From an uncultured Oscillospiraceae bacterium (GTDB taxonomy: Bacteria; Bacillota; Clostridia; Oscillospirales; Acutalibacteraceae): a stretch of DNA of 64,000 nt. The DNA lies in NCBI GenBank assembly GCA_900539165.1, contig UQAZ01000009.1, positions 1 to 64,000 on the forward strand, given 5' to 3'. Under the pieces are notes generated by a model. That model worked only from the letters and a program-made list of their open reading frames with translations, made no database searches and was not told the origin of the DNA. Within the stretch, counting starts at the first letter, position 1. Every line of letters starts with the position of its first letter. A program made the position numbers and the translations under genes. Below are positions 48,102 to 56,416 of this stretch, in pieces.

Positions 48102-50738
48102 ATGTCAAACAAATGGGTTTACATGTTTGAAGAAGGCGACATGACCATGCGTAACTTGCTTGGCGGTAAGGGTGCAAACCTTGCAGAAATGACCAAAATC
48201 GGTCTTCCTGTACCACAGGGCTTCACCGTAACCACCGAGGCTTGTACTCAGTACTATGAGGACGGTCGTAAGATTAACGACGAAATCATGGAACAGGTTA
48301 TGCAGGGCGTTGCAAAGATGGAGGAAATCAACGGTAAAAAATTCGGAGATAAGGAAAATCCTCTCCTTGTATCTGTTCGTTCGGGTGCCAGAGCTTCTAT
48401 GCCGGGTATGATGGACACAATCCTTAACCTTGGTCTTAACGACGAGGTTGTTGCTACTATGATTGCAGGTAACGATGACCCTGCTTTCGAGCGTTTCGTA
48501 TATGACTCATACAGAAGATTCATCCAGATGTTCTCTGATGTAGTTATGGAAGTTGGTAAGAAGTATTTCGAGCAGCTTATCGACAAGATGAAGGAAGAAA
48601 AGGGCGTTCAGTTCGACATTGAATTGACTGCTGCTGACCTCAAGGAGCTTGCTTCTCAGTTTAAGGCTGAGTATAAGAATCAGCTCGGTTCAGACTTCCC
48701 TTCAGACCCTGTTGAGCAGCTCAAGCTTGCTATCGAGGCTGTATTCCGTTCATGGGACAACCCTCGTGCAAACGTATATCGTCGTGATAACGACATTCCT
48801 TATTCATGGGGTACTGCAGTAAATGTAATGCCTATGGTATTCGGTAACCTTAATAACGAGTCAGGTACAGGCGTTGCCTTCACTCGTGACCCTGCAACAG
48901 GTGAGAACAAGCTTATGGGTGAGTTCCTCATCAACGCACAGGGCGAGGACGTAGTTGCCGGTGTTCGTACACCAATGCCAATCGCTCAGATGGAGCAGGA
49001 ATTCCCTGAGGCATATGCTCAGTTCCTTGAGGTTTGCGAAACTCTTGAGAACCACTATCACGATATGCAGGATATGGAATTCACTGTTGAAAATAAGAAG
49101 CTCTATATGCTTCAGTGCCGTAACGGTAAGAGAACAGCTCAGGCTGCGCTCAAGATCGCTTGCGACCTCGTAGACGAGGGACATAAGACTCCTGCCGAGG
49201 CAGTTGCTATGATCGACCCTCGTAACCTTGATACTCTTCTTCACCCACAGTTCGACGCTAAGGCACTCAAGGCTGCTACTCCGTTGGGCAAGGGTCTCGG
49301 TGCTTCTCCGGGTGCTGCTTGCGGTAAGGTTGTATTTACTGCTGAAGACGCTGAGAAGTGGAACGAGATGGGCGAGAAGGTTATCCTTGTTCGTCTTGAG
49401 ACTTCACCTGAGGACATCACAGGTATGAAGGCTGCTCAGGGTATTCTTACAGTTCGTGGCGGTATGACTTCTCACGCTGCCGTTGTTGCTCGTGGTATGG
49501 GTACTTGCTGTGTATCCGGTTGCGGCGACATCGTTATGGACGAAGAAAATAAGAAGTTCACACTCGCAGGTAAGGTATTCAACGAGGGTGATTACATTTC
49601 TATCGACGGTTCAACAGGTAATATCTATGAGGGTATTATCGAGACTGTTGATGCTCAGATTGCCGGTGAGTTCGGTAGAATTATGGCTTGGGCTGATGAG
49701 TTCAGAAAGCTCAAGGTTCGTACAAACGCTGATACTCCTGCTGACGCTAAGAAGGCAAGAGAGCTTGGCGCTGAGGGTATCGGTCTTTGCCGTACAGAGC
49801 ATATGTTCTTTGAAGAGGACAGAATCGCTGCATTCAGAGAGATGATTTGCTCCGATACTGTTGAAGAGAGAGAAGCTGCTCTTGAGAAGATTCTTCCTTA
49901 CCAGCAGAATGACTTTGAGGCTCTTTATGAAGCGCTCGAGGGTTGCCCTGTAACTATCAGATTCCTTGACCCACCTCTCCACGAGTTCGTACCTACCGAG
50001 GAAGCAGACATCGAAAAGCTTGCTAAGGCACAGGGTAAGAGCGTTGAGACTATCAAGGCTATCATTTCTTCACTTCACGAGTTCAACCCAATGATGGGTC
50101 ACCGTGGTCTTCGTCTTGCTGTTACATATCCTGAAATCGCTAAGATGCAGACTAAGGCTGTTATTCGTGCAGCTATCAATGTTTCTAAGGCTCACGCTGA
50201 CTGGAATGTATGTCCTGAGATTATGATTCCTCTCGCTTGTGATGCTAAGGAGCTTAAATATGTTAAGGATATCGTTGTAGCTACTGCTGATGCAGAAATC
50301 GCTGCTGCAGGCGTTGAGATGAAGTACGAAGTTGGTACTATGATTGAGATTCCTCGTGCTGCTCTTACAGCTGCTGACATCGCTAAGGAGGCAGAGTTCT
50401 TCTGTTTCGGTACTAACGACCTTACTCAGATGACTTACGGCTTCAGCCGTGATGACGCAGGTAAGTTCCTTAACGCTTACTATGATAAGAAGATCTTTGA
50501 GAGCGATCCGTTTGCAAGACTTGACACAACAGGTGTTGGTCAGCTTATGGAAATGGCTGTTAATAACGGTAAGGCTACCCGTCCTTCACTTCACTGCGGT
50601 ATCTGCGGTGAGCATGGTGGTGACCCGACATCCGTTGAGTTCTGCCATAAGATTGGTCTTGATTATGTATCATGTTCACCATTCCGTGTTCCGATTGCTC
50701 GTCTCGCTGCTGCTCAGGCTGCTATCGCAGAGATGTAA
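48102..50738 (+). CDS. ppdK: Pyruvate, phosphate dikinase
   Basis: PEP + AMP + PPi to pyruvate + ATP + Pi (reversible). In anaerobes of this kind it often works in glycolysis with PPi. 878 residues, full length. N-terminal ATP-grasp part (GGKGANLAEM), central phosphohistidine domain with the catalytic His in GGMTSHAAVVARG (about residue 456), and a C-terminal PEP barrel with GLCRTEHMFF and the catalytic Cys in HCGICGEHGGDP (about 834). Codons are strongly biased (GCT, GGT, CGT, CTC) compared with neighbours, a sign of very high expression. AGGAGG precedes the ATG. Confidence 0.97.
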   Translation: MSNKWVYMFEEGDMTMRNLLGGKGANLAEMTKIGLPVPQGFTVTTEACTQYYEDGRKINDEIMEQVMQGVAKMEEINGKKFGDKENPLLVSVRSGARASMPGMMDTILNLGLNDEVVATMIAGNDDPAFERFVYDSYRRFIQMFSDVVMEVGKKYFEQLIDKMKEEKGVQFDIELTAADLKELASQFKAEYKNQLGSDFPSDPVEQLKLAIEAVFRSWDNPRANVYRRDNDIPYSWGTAVNVMPMVFGNLNNESGTGVAFTRDPATGENKLMGEFLINAQGEDVVAGVRTPMPIAQMEQEFPEAYAQFLEVCETLENHYHDMQDMEFTVENKKLYMLQCRNGKRTAQAALKIACDLVDEGHKTPAEAVAMIDPRNLDTLLHPQFDAKALKAATPLGKGLGASPGAACGKVVFTAEDAEKWNEMGEKVILVRLETSPEDITGMKAAQGILTVRGGMTSHAAVVARGMGTCCVSGCGDIVMDEENKKFTLAGKVFNEGDYISIDGSTGNIYEGIIETVDAQIAGEFGRIMAWADEFRKLKVRTNADTPADAKKARELGAEGIGLCRTEHMFFEEDRIAAFREMICSDTVEEREAALEKILPYQQNDFEALYEALEGCPVTIRFLDPPLHEFVPTEEADIEKLAKAQGKSVETIKAIISSLHEFNPMMGHRGLRLAVTYPEIAKMQTKAVIRAAINVSKAHADWNVCPEIMIPLACDAKELKYVKDIVVATADAEIAAAGVEMKYEVGTMIEIPRAALTAADIAKEAEFFCFGTNDLTQMTYGFSRDDAGKFLNAYYDKKIFESDPFARLDTTGVGQLMEMAVNNGKATRPSLHCGICGEHGGDPTSVEFCHKIGLDYVSCSPFRVPIARLAAAQAAIAEM

Positions 50739-50771
50739 TCGTTTCTCGTAACAGAATAATATACAAAAATA

Positions 50772-50803
50772 AAGAGGGTAGCTTCGGCTATCCTCTTTTT
50801 GTC
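50772..50803 (+). terminator. Terminator after ppdK
   Basis: Stem AGAGGGTAGC/GCTATCCTCT with a TTCG loop (one GU pair) and a T-run. Confidence 0.92.
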
Positions 50804-51008
50804 TTTGTGGATTGCTTTCGTTCGTTTATATAATATGTTTTATATTATTATATATAATATATAAATTATAATATATGCAGAAAGTGTGGGGTTATTACAA
50901 AATTAATGAAATAAAAGTTTTGCGAAATTCAATATGTGGACACGAAATCCCTTGATTTATTGAATATATACCATATATAGAACAAGGGCGTACCAAAGCA
51001 CCGTAAAA

Positions 51009-51051
51009 GTTACAATTTGTAACAACCTTTCCTTGAAAGTTTGTAACAACC
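51009..51051 (+). promoter_or_regulatory. Repeated TTTGTAACAACC boxes upstream of the G5/3D gene
   Basis: The 12-mer TTTGTAACAACC occurs at 51016-51027 and 51040-51051, 24 bp apart. The first also forms a palindrome GTTACAA-T-TTGTAAC (51009-51023). A related TTTACAACC lies near 51089. They look like regulator sites, 130-200 bp before the promoter. The rest of 50804-51183 is AT-rich and without a gene. Confidence 0.4.
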
Positions 51052-51183
51052 GTCTAAATATTTGATTTAGTACACTAAATCGCAAAAGTTTACAACCACA
51101 ACATATAGTGCCAAAACTCGATTTGAACATATTAACAAGCGACCGTTTTGTATATTTTGCACAATTTCATCTTAATTTAACAT

Positions 51184-51211
51184 TTGACTCATTGTTTATA
51201 AGTGCTATAAT
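51184..51211 (+). promoter_or_regulatory. Promoter of the G5/3D wall protein gene
   Basis: TTGACT (51184-51189), 16-nt spacer, TATAAT (51206-51211). Leader about 85 nt. Confidence 0.75.
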
Positions 51212-51299
51212 AGGCACCGTTTTGAGGCAATACTTATAGGGAGGAATAAATTTCATTGTATATTCCTAAGCCCATTAAGAAAAGGAGATAAGATATAAG

Positions 51300-52532
51300 A
51301 TGACTAACCAATATACTACGGGAAAAAGACTTGTTAAGCCTATCCTGTCGGTAGTAGCTGCGCTTGTGCTTCTTATAACACTGTTTGTAAACACAGCATT
51401 TGCCGATTCGGCAGATAAATATGATGTAACCGTAATTGACGGTACTAACACTATTTCGGTTACTACAACCGAGGTTGAGCCTATCGAGATACTTAAATCG
51501 GCGGGCATCATTCTTTCATCAAATGATAAGCTTGATATTTCGCAGTTCGTATCCGAGCAGGGCGGAGTAATCACTATCGACAGATATAATTTGATTTATT
51601 TGTCGCTTTCAGGCGTAATCACCGAGTACGGTGTTTATTCCGACACAGTTGGCGAGGCTCTTGAGGAGCTTGGCTATTCGGTAGGCGAAAATGACAGCGT
51701 AAGCTGTTCACTTACCGACCCTATCCAAAACGGTATGGTAATCAGCATTGATTCAGCCATTACCGTTAATCTCACCGTTGACGGTGAAACAAAGGACTAT
51801 GCGTTGCTTTCGGGCGATGTCCAGGGACTTTTGGATTTGGCAGGCGTTACTCTTTCGTCAGACGATTATACAGAGCCTGCACTTGACACTCAGCTTACAG
51901 ACGGTATGAGCGTAAGCGTTTATCGTGTTGAGTATACCGAAAAGACAGAAACAGAGACTGTTAAGTACAGCACCGTAAGAGTTGATGACTCGGATATGGA
52001 AATCGGCAGCGAAAAGGTACAGGTTGCCGGTGTAAACGGTCAGGACGAGGTTACCTATAAGGTTAAGCTTGTAAACGGTGTTGAGCAGTCAAAAAGCGAA
52101 ATCAGCCGTAAGACAATCAAAAAGAGCGTTGACGAGGAAGTAAGAGTAGGCACAAAGCTTACAGAAACTCATTCTTCGGTTGAGTCTAACGGCGTAACAA
52201 CCTGGAACGGATACAGCGTAGGCGATACCGTAAGCGGCAGATATTCTCATTATTGCGCTTGCTCGGTATGTAACGGTAACTCAAGAGGCGTTACAACCTC
52301 AGGCAAGAGAATCCAAAACGGTATGCAAAATCCGTACTATGTTGCTTGTAACTGGTTGCCGCTTGGTACGGTGATTGATGTTGACGGTCAGCTTTATACA
52401 GTAGTTGACAGAGGCGGCTCAAGCCTTTCGAGAAAGGGCAGAATTGATATATTCACCCCTGAGGGACATTCAATGTGCTATTCTCTCGGTGTAGGCAGCT
52501 GCACAATCACTATCGTTAGATTAGGCTGGTAA
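51300..52532 (+). CDS. G5 and 3D domain secreted wall protein (YabE/Rpf-like)
   Basis: A 410-residue exported protein. Signal/membrane segment about residues 15-36. Ubiquitin-like DUF348 repeats follow (about 40-90, 90-145, 145-200), then a G5 domain (about 210-285) and a C-terminal 3D barrel (about 305-410). Relatives cut or remodel peptidoglycan (lytic transglycosylase type). The 3D part keeps two of the three aspartates, in VVDRGG and RIDIFTP. The first (usual VxxDP) is replaced by YVACNWLPLG, and there is a CACSVCNG insertion. A RlpA-like alternative is possible. AAGGAGA precedes the ATG. Confidence 0.85.
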   Translation: MTNQYTTGKRLVKPILSVVAALVLLITLFVNTAFADSADKYDVTVIDGTNTISVTTTEVEPIEILKSAGIILSSNDKLDISQFVSEQGGVITIDRYNLIYLSLSGVITEYGVYSDTVGEALEELGYSVGENDSVSCSLTDPIQNGMVISIDSAITVNLTVDGETKDYALLSGDVQGLLDLAGVTLSSDDYTEPALDTQLTDGMSVSVYRVEYTEKTETETVKYSTVRVDDSDMEIGSEKVQVAGVNGQDEVTYKVKLVNGVEQSKSEISRKTIKKSVDEEVRVGTKLTETHSSVESNGVTTWNGYSVGDTVSGRYSHYCACSVCNGNSRGVTTSGKRIQNGMQNPYYVACNWLPLGTVIDVDGQLYTVVDRGGSSLSRKGRIDIFTPEGHSMCYSLGVGSCTITIVRLGW

Positions 52533-52551
52533 TAATTTAATATCGACAGTT

Positions 52552-52593
52552 AAACGACTTGGCTAAACTATTTAGTTTCCGAGTCGTTTTTTG
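52552..52593 (+). terminator. Terminator after the G5/3D gene
   Basis: A long hairpin, AAACGACT..AGTCGTTT with an inner CTAAACTATTTAG stem, followed by a T-run. Confidence 0.88.
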
Positions 52594-52635
52594 TATATTA
52601 TCGCTCCGCCGTGGAATACTATCCTCGGTGGTTTT

Positions 52636-53532
52636 ATGTATTATACCTTTGATGATGAGGCGACAACCGCAGAGCTTTGCGACACCGGCGAAAACCGTCT
52701 CACCTATGGCTATATTCCCTCTTGCGAGCTTCAGTCTTCGGCAAAGCATTTTTCCCTGCCTGCTCAGTCGCTCGTTTTGCTTGCTTCACCGTCGCATATT
52801 AATGAGTTGTATTCCTATGACGATTGTATTTTCACCGTTGTTAATAATTTTCGTGACAGCCTTGCAATTTATGTTAAAAGAAATCTCTTGCTTGTTGTTG
52901 CACTTAATGACAGCACCCACATTGCCCGTGACAGCTTCATTTCCCTTACTCCTCCCGAAGAGCCGTCATTGGCACGGCTTATCTGCATTTTGGCAGACGA
53001 TTTGATTTTGGGGGACAGCAGGTATCTCTCTACGGTGCGTGAAACGGTTAAGGATATGGAAAAACAGCTCATATCCTCAAGCGAAACTAAGGATTTTAAT
53101 ATCCGCCTTTTTCGCCAAAAAGAGTCGCTTTCGGTTCTTTACGATTACTGCGATAATTTGCTTGATTTCATTTGCACCGTTCAGGAAAATAAGCAGGACT
53201 TGTTTGACGAGACGGAGAGCAAATCCTTTTCTACCGTTTTCGACAGGGTTACTCGGTTTAAGGAGAGCGTTCAAATGGTGCAGGAAAGTATTGAACATCT
53301 GCGTGACGCATATCAGTCGAGCCTCGATTTAAGGCTTAATCAAACTATGAAGGTCTTTACCGTCGTCACCGTGATGTTTTCGCCCCTCTCGTTTATCACG
53401 GGTTGGTACGGTATGAATTTTAAGTTTATGCCCGAGCTTGCTTCTCCTTACGGCTATCTCGGCGTGTGCGTTCTCGTCTTTTTCGTTGCCGTCGGATTAC
53501 TGCTTTGGTTTAAGCATAAGAAATGGATATAA
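52636..53532 (+). CDS. corA: CorA family divalent cation transporter
   Basis: About 298 residues. A cytosolic N-terminal domain with long helices (ETVKDMEKQLI.., RVTRFKESVQMV) and two C-terminal membrane helices. The selectivity motif YGMNF (in GWYGMNFKF) follows the first, as in Mg2+/Co2+ channels. ATG at 52636 has CGGTGG upstream; an in-frame TTG at 52591 lies within the preceding terminator and is unlikely. Confidence 0.9.
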   Translation: MYYTFDDEATTAELCDTGENRLTYGYIPSCELQSSAKHFSLPAQSLVLLASPSHINELYSYDDCIFTVVNNFRDSLAIYVKRNLLLVVALNDSTHIARDSFISLTPPEEPSLARLICILADDLILGDSRYLSTVRETVKDMEKQLISSSETKDFNIRLFRQKESLSVLYDYCDNLLDFICTVQENKQDLFDETESKSFSTVFDRVTRFKESVQMVQESIEHLRDAYQSSLDLRLNQTMKVFTVVTVMFSPLSFITGWYGMNFKFMPELASPYGYLGVCVLVFFVAVGLLLWFKHKKWI

Positions 53533-53556
53533 AGCATAGAATTTTATGGTGATTCT

Positions 53557-53811
53557 ATGAAAAAAATCAGCAAGACCGATACCGTAATCGGCTATTCCTG
53601 CACCTCGCACATTCACTTGATAGGCTCAGGCGAATGTGTTGTTGACGGCTTGAAGCGTGTGCTTGAATATACATCGGATTATATAAAAATCGACCTCGGC
53701 AAATTTTGCGTCGGAATAAGCGGCTGCTGTCTGCGTATTAATGAATTCTCGCCGGAGGGTGCAATCATTAAGGGCGATATTCTGTCTGTGGAGTATTTTT
53801 CAAATAGATAG
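53557..53811 (+). CDS. yqfC: Sporulation protein YqfC
   Basis: An 84-residue protein of the YabP/YqfC family, expressed in the mother cell in relatives. The pattern SHIHLIGSGECVVDGLKRVLEY..IKIDLGK is typical; read as SHIHLIGSGECVVDG and VEYFSNR at the end. It is always found next to yqfD in sporulating Firmicutes. GGTGAT precedes the ATG. Confidence 0.9.
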   Translation: MKKISKTDTVIGYSCTSHIHLIGSGECVVDGLKRVLEYTSDYIKIDLGKFCVGISGCCLRINEFSPEGAIIKGDILSVEYFSNR

Positions 53812-53821
53812 ACTGCTCAGA

Positions 53822-54994
53822 TTGTTGATAGGAAGCGTAAAAATCAGATTCACCGACGGCTTTGCCGAGGACTTTATAAATGCCTGCCGAGAAACGGATG
53901 TAAATATCAGAAATATAGTATCAACCGACGACGGCTTGATTGCCGAATGTCCGCCTAACGAATATGCTTTGATTGCACGGATAGCACGGCAAAACGGAGG
54001 CAAGGTGCGTGCCGTTAAGAAAAACGGTCTTGTCTTTGTGCTTGCCAAGCTTAGGTGTCGTATGGGGCTTGCAGTCGGTCTTGTTTTGAGCGTTTGCGTG
54101 TTTTCGCTCCTCTCGGGCTTTATTTGGGATGTTCGTGTTGTCGGCAACGAAACGCTTGAAGCGTCGCAAATAACCGATTTCCTTGCCTCACAGGGACTTT
54201 ACGCAGGCGCACATTGGAACAGCGTTGATAAAAGAGTGTGCGAGGGACTTGTTATGGCGAGCTTTGACGAGGTCGGTTGGGTGCATATTAATCGTTTCGG
54301 CACGGTCGCACAGGTAGAAATTAATGAGGCAGAGCCTAAACCCGATGTAACAGATAATACCGTGGTCGCTAATTTGAAAGCGGTTAAGGACGGAACGATT
54401 GTGTCTGCCGTTGTTTATGACGGCTGGCAGGAGGCTTTTAACGGCGACAGCGTTGTAAAGGGAGATATTCTCGTCAGCGGTGTGTACGAAAGCGAGCATG
54501 CGCAGGAGAATTTGTTTGCACGAGCAGACGGCTTGTTTATTGCCCAAACCGTTACTCCCGTTTCGCATACCGTGGCACGAGAGCAGAAAAGAAAGCAGAT
54601 TACATCGGTCAGAGAGTATAAGGCGCTGTCGTTTTTCGGAATATATGTTCCTCTCTATCTTGGCAAAACTCCAAAAAATAATGTTGATGTAAGCGAAAGC
54701 CGTACCTATCTTAAAATAAATAATCGCCCCGTTCCGATAGGCGTTATCACAAAAAACATTACCTCTTATACATATTATTCCTACACTATGAACGATGACG
54801 AGCTTTGCGAAATGCTAAAGTCGCAGGTGCAGGAAAAAACAGAGTCGCTGTTTGACGAGGGCAGTATCATTTCGTCGGATATTTCTTATTCGCTTGAGGC
54901 GGATAAGGCTGTTGCCACGGGCGAGATTACGGCTTTGGAGGATATAGGGGAATGTGTCGAATTTTACGACAGAAAAAATTTGGATAATGAATAA
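53822..54994 (+). CDS. yqfD: Sporulation protein YqfD
   Basis: About 390 residues. Related to stage IV sporulation membrane proteins. A soluble N-terminal part (VKIRFTDGFAEDFINACRE) is followed by one membrane helix (GLAVGLVLSVCVFSLLSGF, about residues 85-105). The POTRA-like part after it has VVGNETLEASQI and the terminal extracytoplasmic domain has VTPVSHTVAREQ and SFFGIYVPLYLG. The start is uncertain: TTG at 53822, 11 nt after the yqfC stop, matches the family N-terminus best. In-frame ATG 53741 or GTG 53759 would overlap yqfC. No strong ribosome site marks any of them. Confidence 0.85.
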   Translation: MLIGSVKIRFTDGFAEDFINACRETDVNIRNIVSTDDGLIAECPPNEYALIARIARQNGGKVRAVKKNGLVFVLAKLRCRMGLAVGLVLSVCVFSLLSGFIWDVRVVGNETLEASQITDFLASQGLYAGAHWNSVDKRVCEGLVMASFDEVGWVHINRFGTVAQVEINEAEPKPDVTDNTVVANLKAVKDGTIVSAVVYDGWQEAFNGDSVVKGDILVSGVYESEHAQENLFARADGLFIAQTVTPVSHTVAREQKRKQITSVREYKALSFFGIYVPLYLGKTPKNNVDVSESRTYLKINNRPVPIGVITKNITSYTYYSYTMNDDELCEMLKSQVQEKTESLFDEGSIISSDISYSLEADKAVATGEITALEDIGECVEFYDRKNLDNE

Positions 54995-55001
54995 TTTTTT
55001 A

Positions 55002-55030
55002 TTGAACATTAATTTGACTTGTGCTAAAAT
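55002..55030 (+). promoter_or_regulatory. Predicted promoter of uxuA
   Basis: TTGAAC (55002-55007), 17-nt spacer, TAAAAT (55025-55030). Confidence 0.6.
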
Positions 55031-55064
55031 TAATTTGACGAACAGGCTGTAAAGGAGGCTTTTT

Positions 55065-56132
55065 ATGCAAATGACTTTTCGCTGGTTTGGCAAGGAAAAG
55101 GATACCGTTTCCCTTGAACAAATCAAGCAGATACCGAATGTGGTCGGAGTTGTTCCTGCTCTGCACGATTTGCCTGCGGGCGAGGCTTGGACTATGGACA
55201 GGGTTCAGGCTATGTATGACGAGATTACCGCATCGGGACTTACTATGGAGTGTATCGAGAGCGTTAATGTCCACGAGGATATTAAAATCGGTCTTCCTTC
55301 AAGAGATAAATATATCGAGAATTATAAAACTTCTATTCGCAATCTGTCTAAGGTCGGCGTTAAGGTTATATGTTATAACTTTATGCCCGTGTTCGACTGG
55401 ACAAGAACAGACCTTTATATGCCGCTTTCCGACGGCTCGACCTGCCTTTGCTATGACGGTAAGCAGGTAGAGGGTAAGTCGCCCGAGGATATGTTCAGAG
55501 AGATTGACGATAATTCTAACGGTTACGCTATGCCCGGTTGGGAAACCGAGAGAATGGGCGAGATTAAGGAGCTGTTTGAAAAATATAAGGGCGTCACAGC
55601 AGAGGATTTGTGGAATAACCTTAAATATTTTCTTGAGGCAATTATGCCCACTTGCGAGGAATGTGATGTCAAAATGGCTATCCACCCCGATGACCCGCCG
55701 TGGAGCATTTTCGGCTTGCCCCGTATAATTACGGATAAGGCGGCTGTTGAGCGACTTCTTGCTATGGTGCCGTCAAAGTATAACGGCTTGACCCTTTGCA
55801 CAGGCTCACTCGGTGCAAGCCCCGATAACGATATGGTCGAGATTATTAAGGCGGCAAGCGACAGGATTTACTTTGCTCATCTTCGCAATGTGCAGATTAA
55901 TAATCAGTGGTTTAACGAAACTGCCCACGAGAGTAACGCAGGCAGTCTTGATATGTACGAGATTGTAAAGGCACTTCAAGAGGTCGGCTTTGACGGCTAT
56001 GTTCGTCCCGACCACGGCAGAATGATTTGGGGCGAGGTTGCAAGACCGGGCTACGGACTTTATGACAGAGCGCTCGGTGCGTGCTATCTTAACGGTATTT
56101 GGGAAGCAGTAGAAAAAAGCAGAAAGAACTAA
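55065..56132 (+). CDS. uxuA: Mannonate dehydratase
   Basis: D-mannonate to 2-keto-3-deoxygluconate, in glucuronate breakdown. 355 residues, family length. N-terminal MTFRWFGKEKDTVSLEQIKQ, metal-site blocks IHPDDPPWSIFGLPRI (about residue 203), TGSLGASPDND and FAHLRNVQ, and RPDHGRMIWGE (about 308). AAAGGAGG precedes the ATG. The partner oxidoreductase gene lies 284 bp downstream, the gap being filled with repeats. Confidence 0.96.
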   Translation: MQMTFRWFGKEKDTVSLEQIKQIPNVVGVVPALHDLPAGEAWTMDRVQAMYDEITASGLTMECIESVNVHEDIKIGLPSRDKYIENYKTSIRNLSKVGVKVICYNFMPVFDWTRTDLYMPLSDGSTCLCYDGKQVEGKSPEDMFREIDDNSNGYAMPGWETERMGEIKELFEKYKGVTAEDLWNNLKYFLEAIMPTCEECDVKMAIHPDDPPWSIFGLPRIITDKAAVERLLAMVPSKYNGLTLCTGSLGASPDNDMVEIIKAASDRIYFAHLRNVQINNQWFNETAHESNAGSLDMYEIVKALQEVGFDGYVRPDHGRMIWGEVARPGYGLYDRALGACYLNGIWEAVEKSRKN

Positions 56133-56154
56133 TCACCTCCCCTCACACCTCATT

Positions 56155-56209
56155 GGCTCCCCTATCAGGAGAGCTGTCGGAACTTGTTTCCGACTGAGGG
56201 GTTTACGCC
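56155..56209 (+). repeat. Two-hairpin dispersed repeat, copy 7
   Basis: Hairpin 1 is GCTCCCC..GGAGAGC, hairpin 2 GTCGGAA/TTCCGAC, then TGAGGGGTTTACGCC. Confidence 0.85.
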
Positions 56210-56225
56210 CAAGATTTAGAACACC

Positions 56226-56255
56226 GTCGGCACCAAACGCCGACTGAGGGGTTCG
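56226..56255 (+). repeat. Partial dispersed repeat (hairpin 2 and tail only)
   Basis: GTCGGC/GCCGAC stem with a 7-nt loop and the tail TGAGGGGTTCG. Confidence 0.65.
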
Positions 56256-56277
56256 CTCTGCGACAATAGAATATTAC

Positions 56278-56330
56278 GGCTCCCCTAATAGGGGAGCTGT
56301 CAACACACTGTGTTGACTGAGGGGTTTACC
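56278..56330 (+). repeat. Two-hairpin dispersed repeat, copy 8
   Basis: Hairpin 1 is GGCTCCCCT/AGGGGAGC, hairpin 2 GTCAACAC/GTGTTGAC around ACT, then TGAGGGGTTTACC. The 56133-56416 stretch consists largely of these repeats and contains no gene. Confidence 0.88.
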
Positions 56331-56416
56331 TAACTATAACAAAATACTAAATGTTGACCGTGGGTTATGTTCTCGAATAAAAGGACAAACCCCACACCAC
56401 TTTTGGAGGAATTATA

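Noticed and set aside
56155..56330. Repeat cluster considered as a CRISPR array
   Set aside because: Copies are irregularly spaced, in mixed orientations elsewhere, contain two hairpins each, and no cas genes are present.
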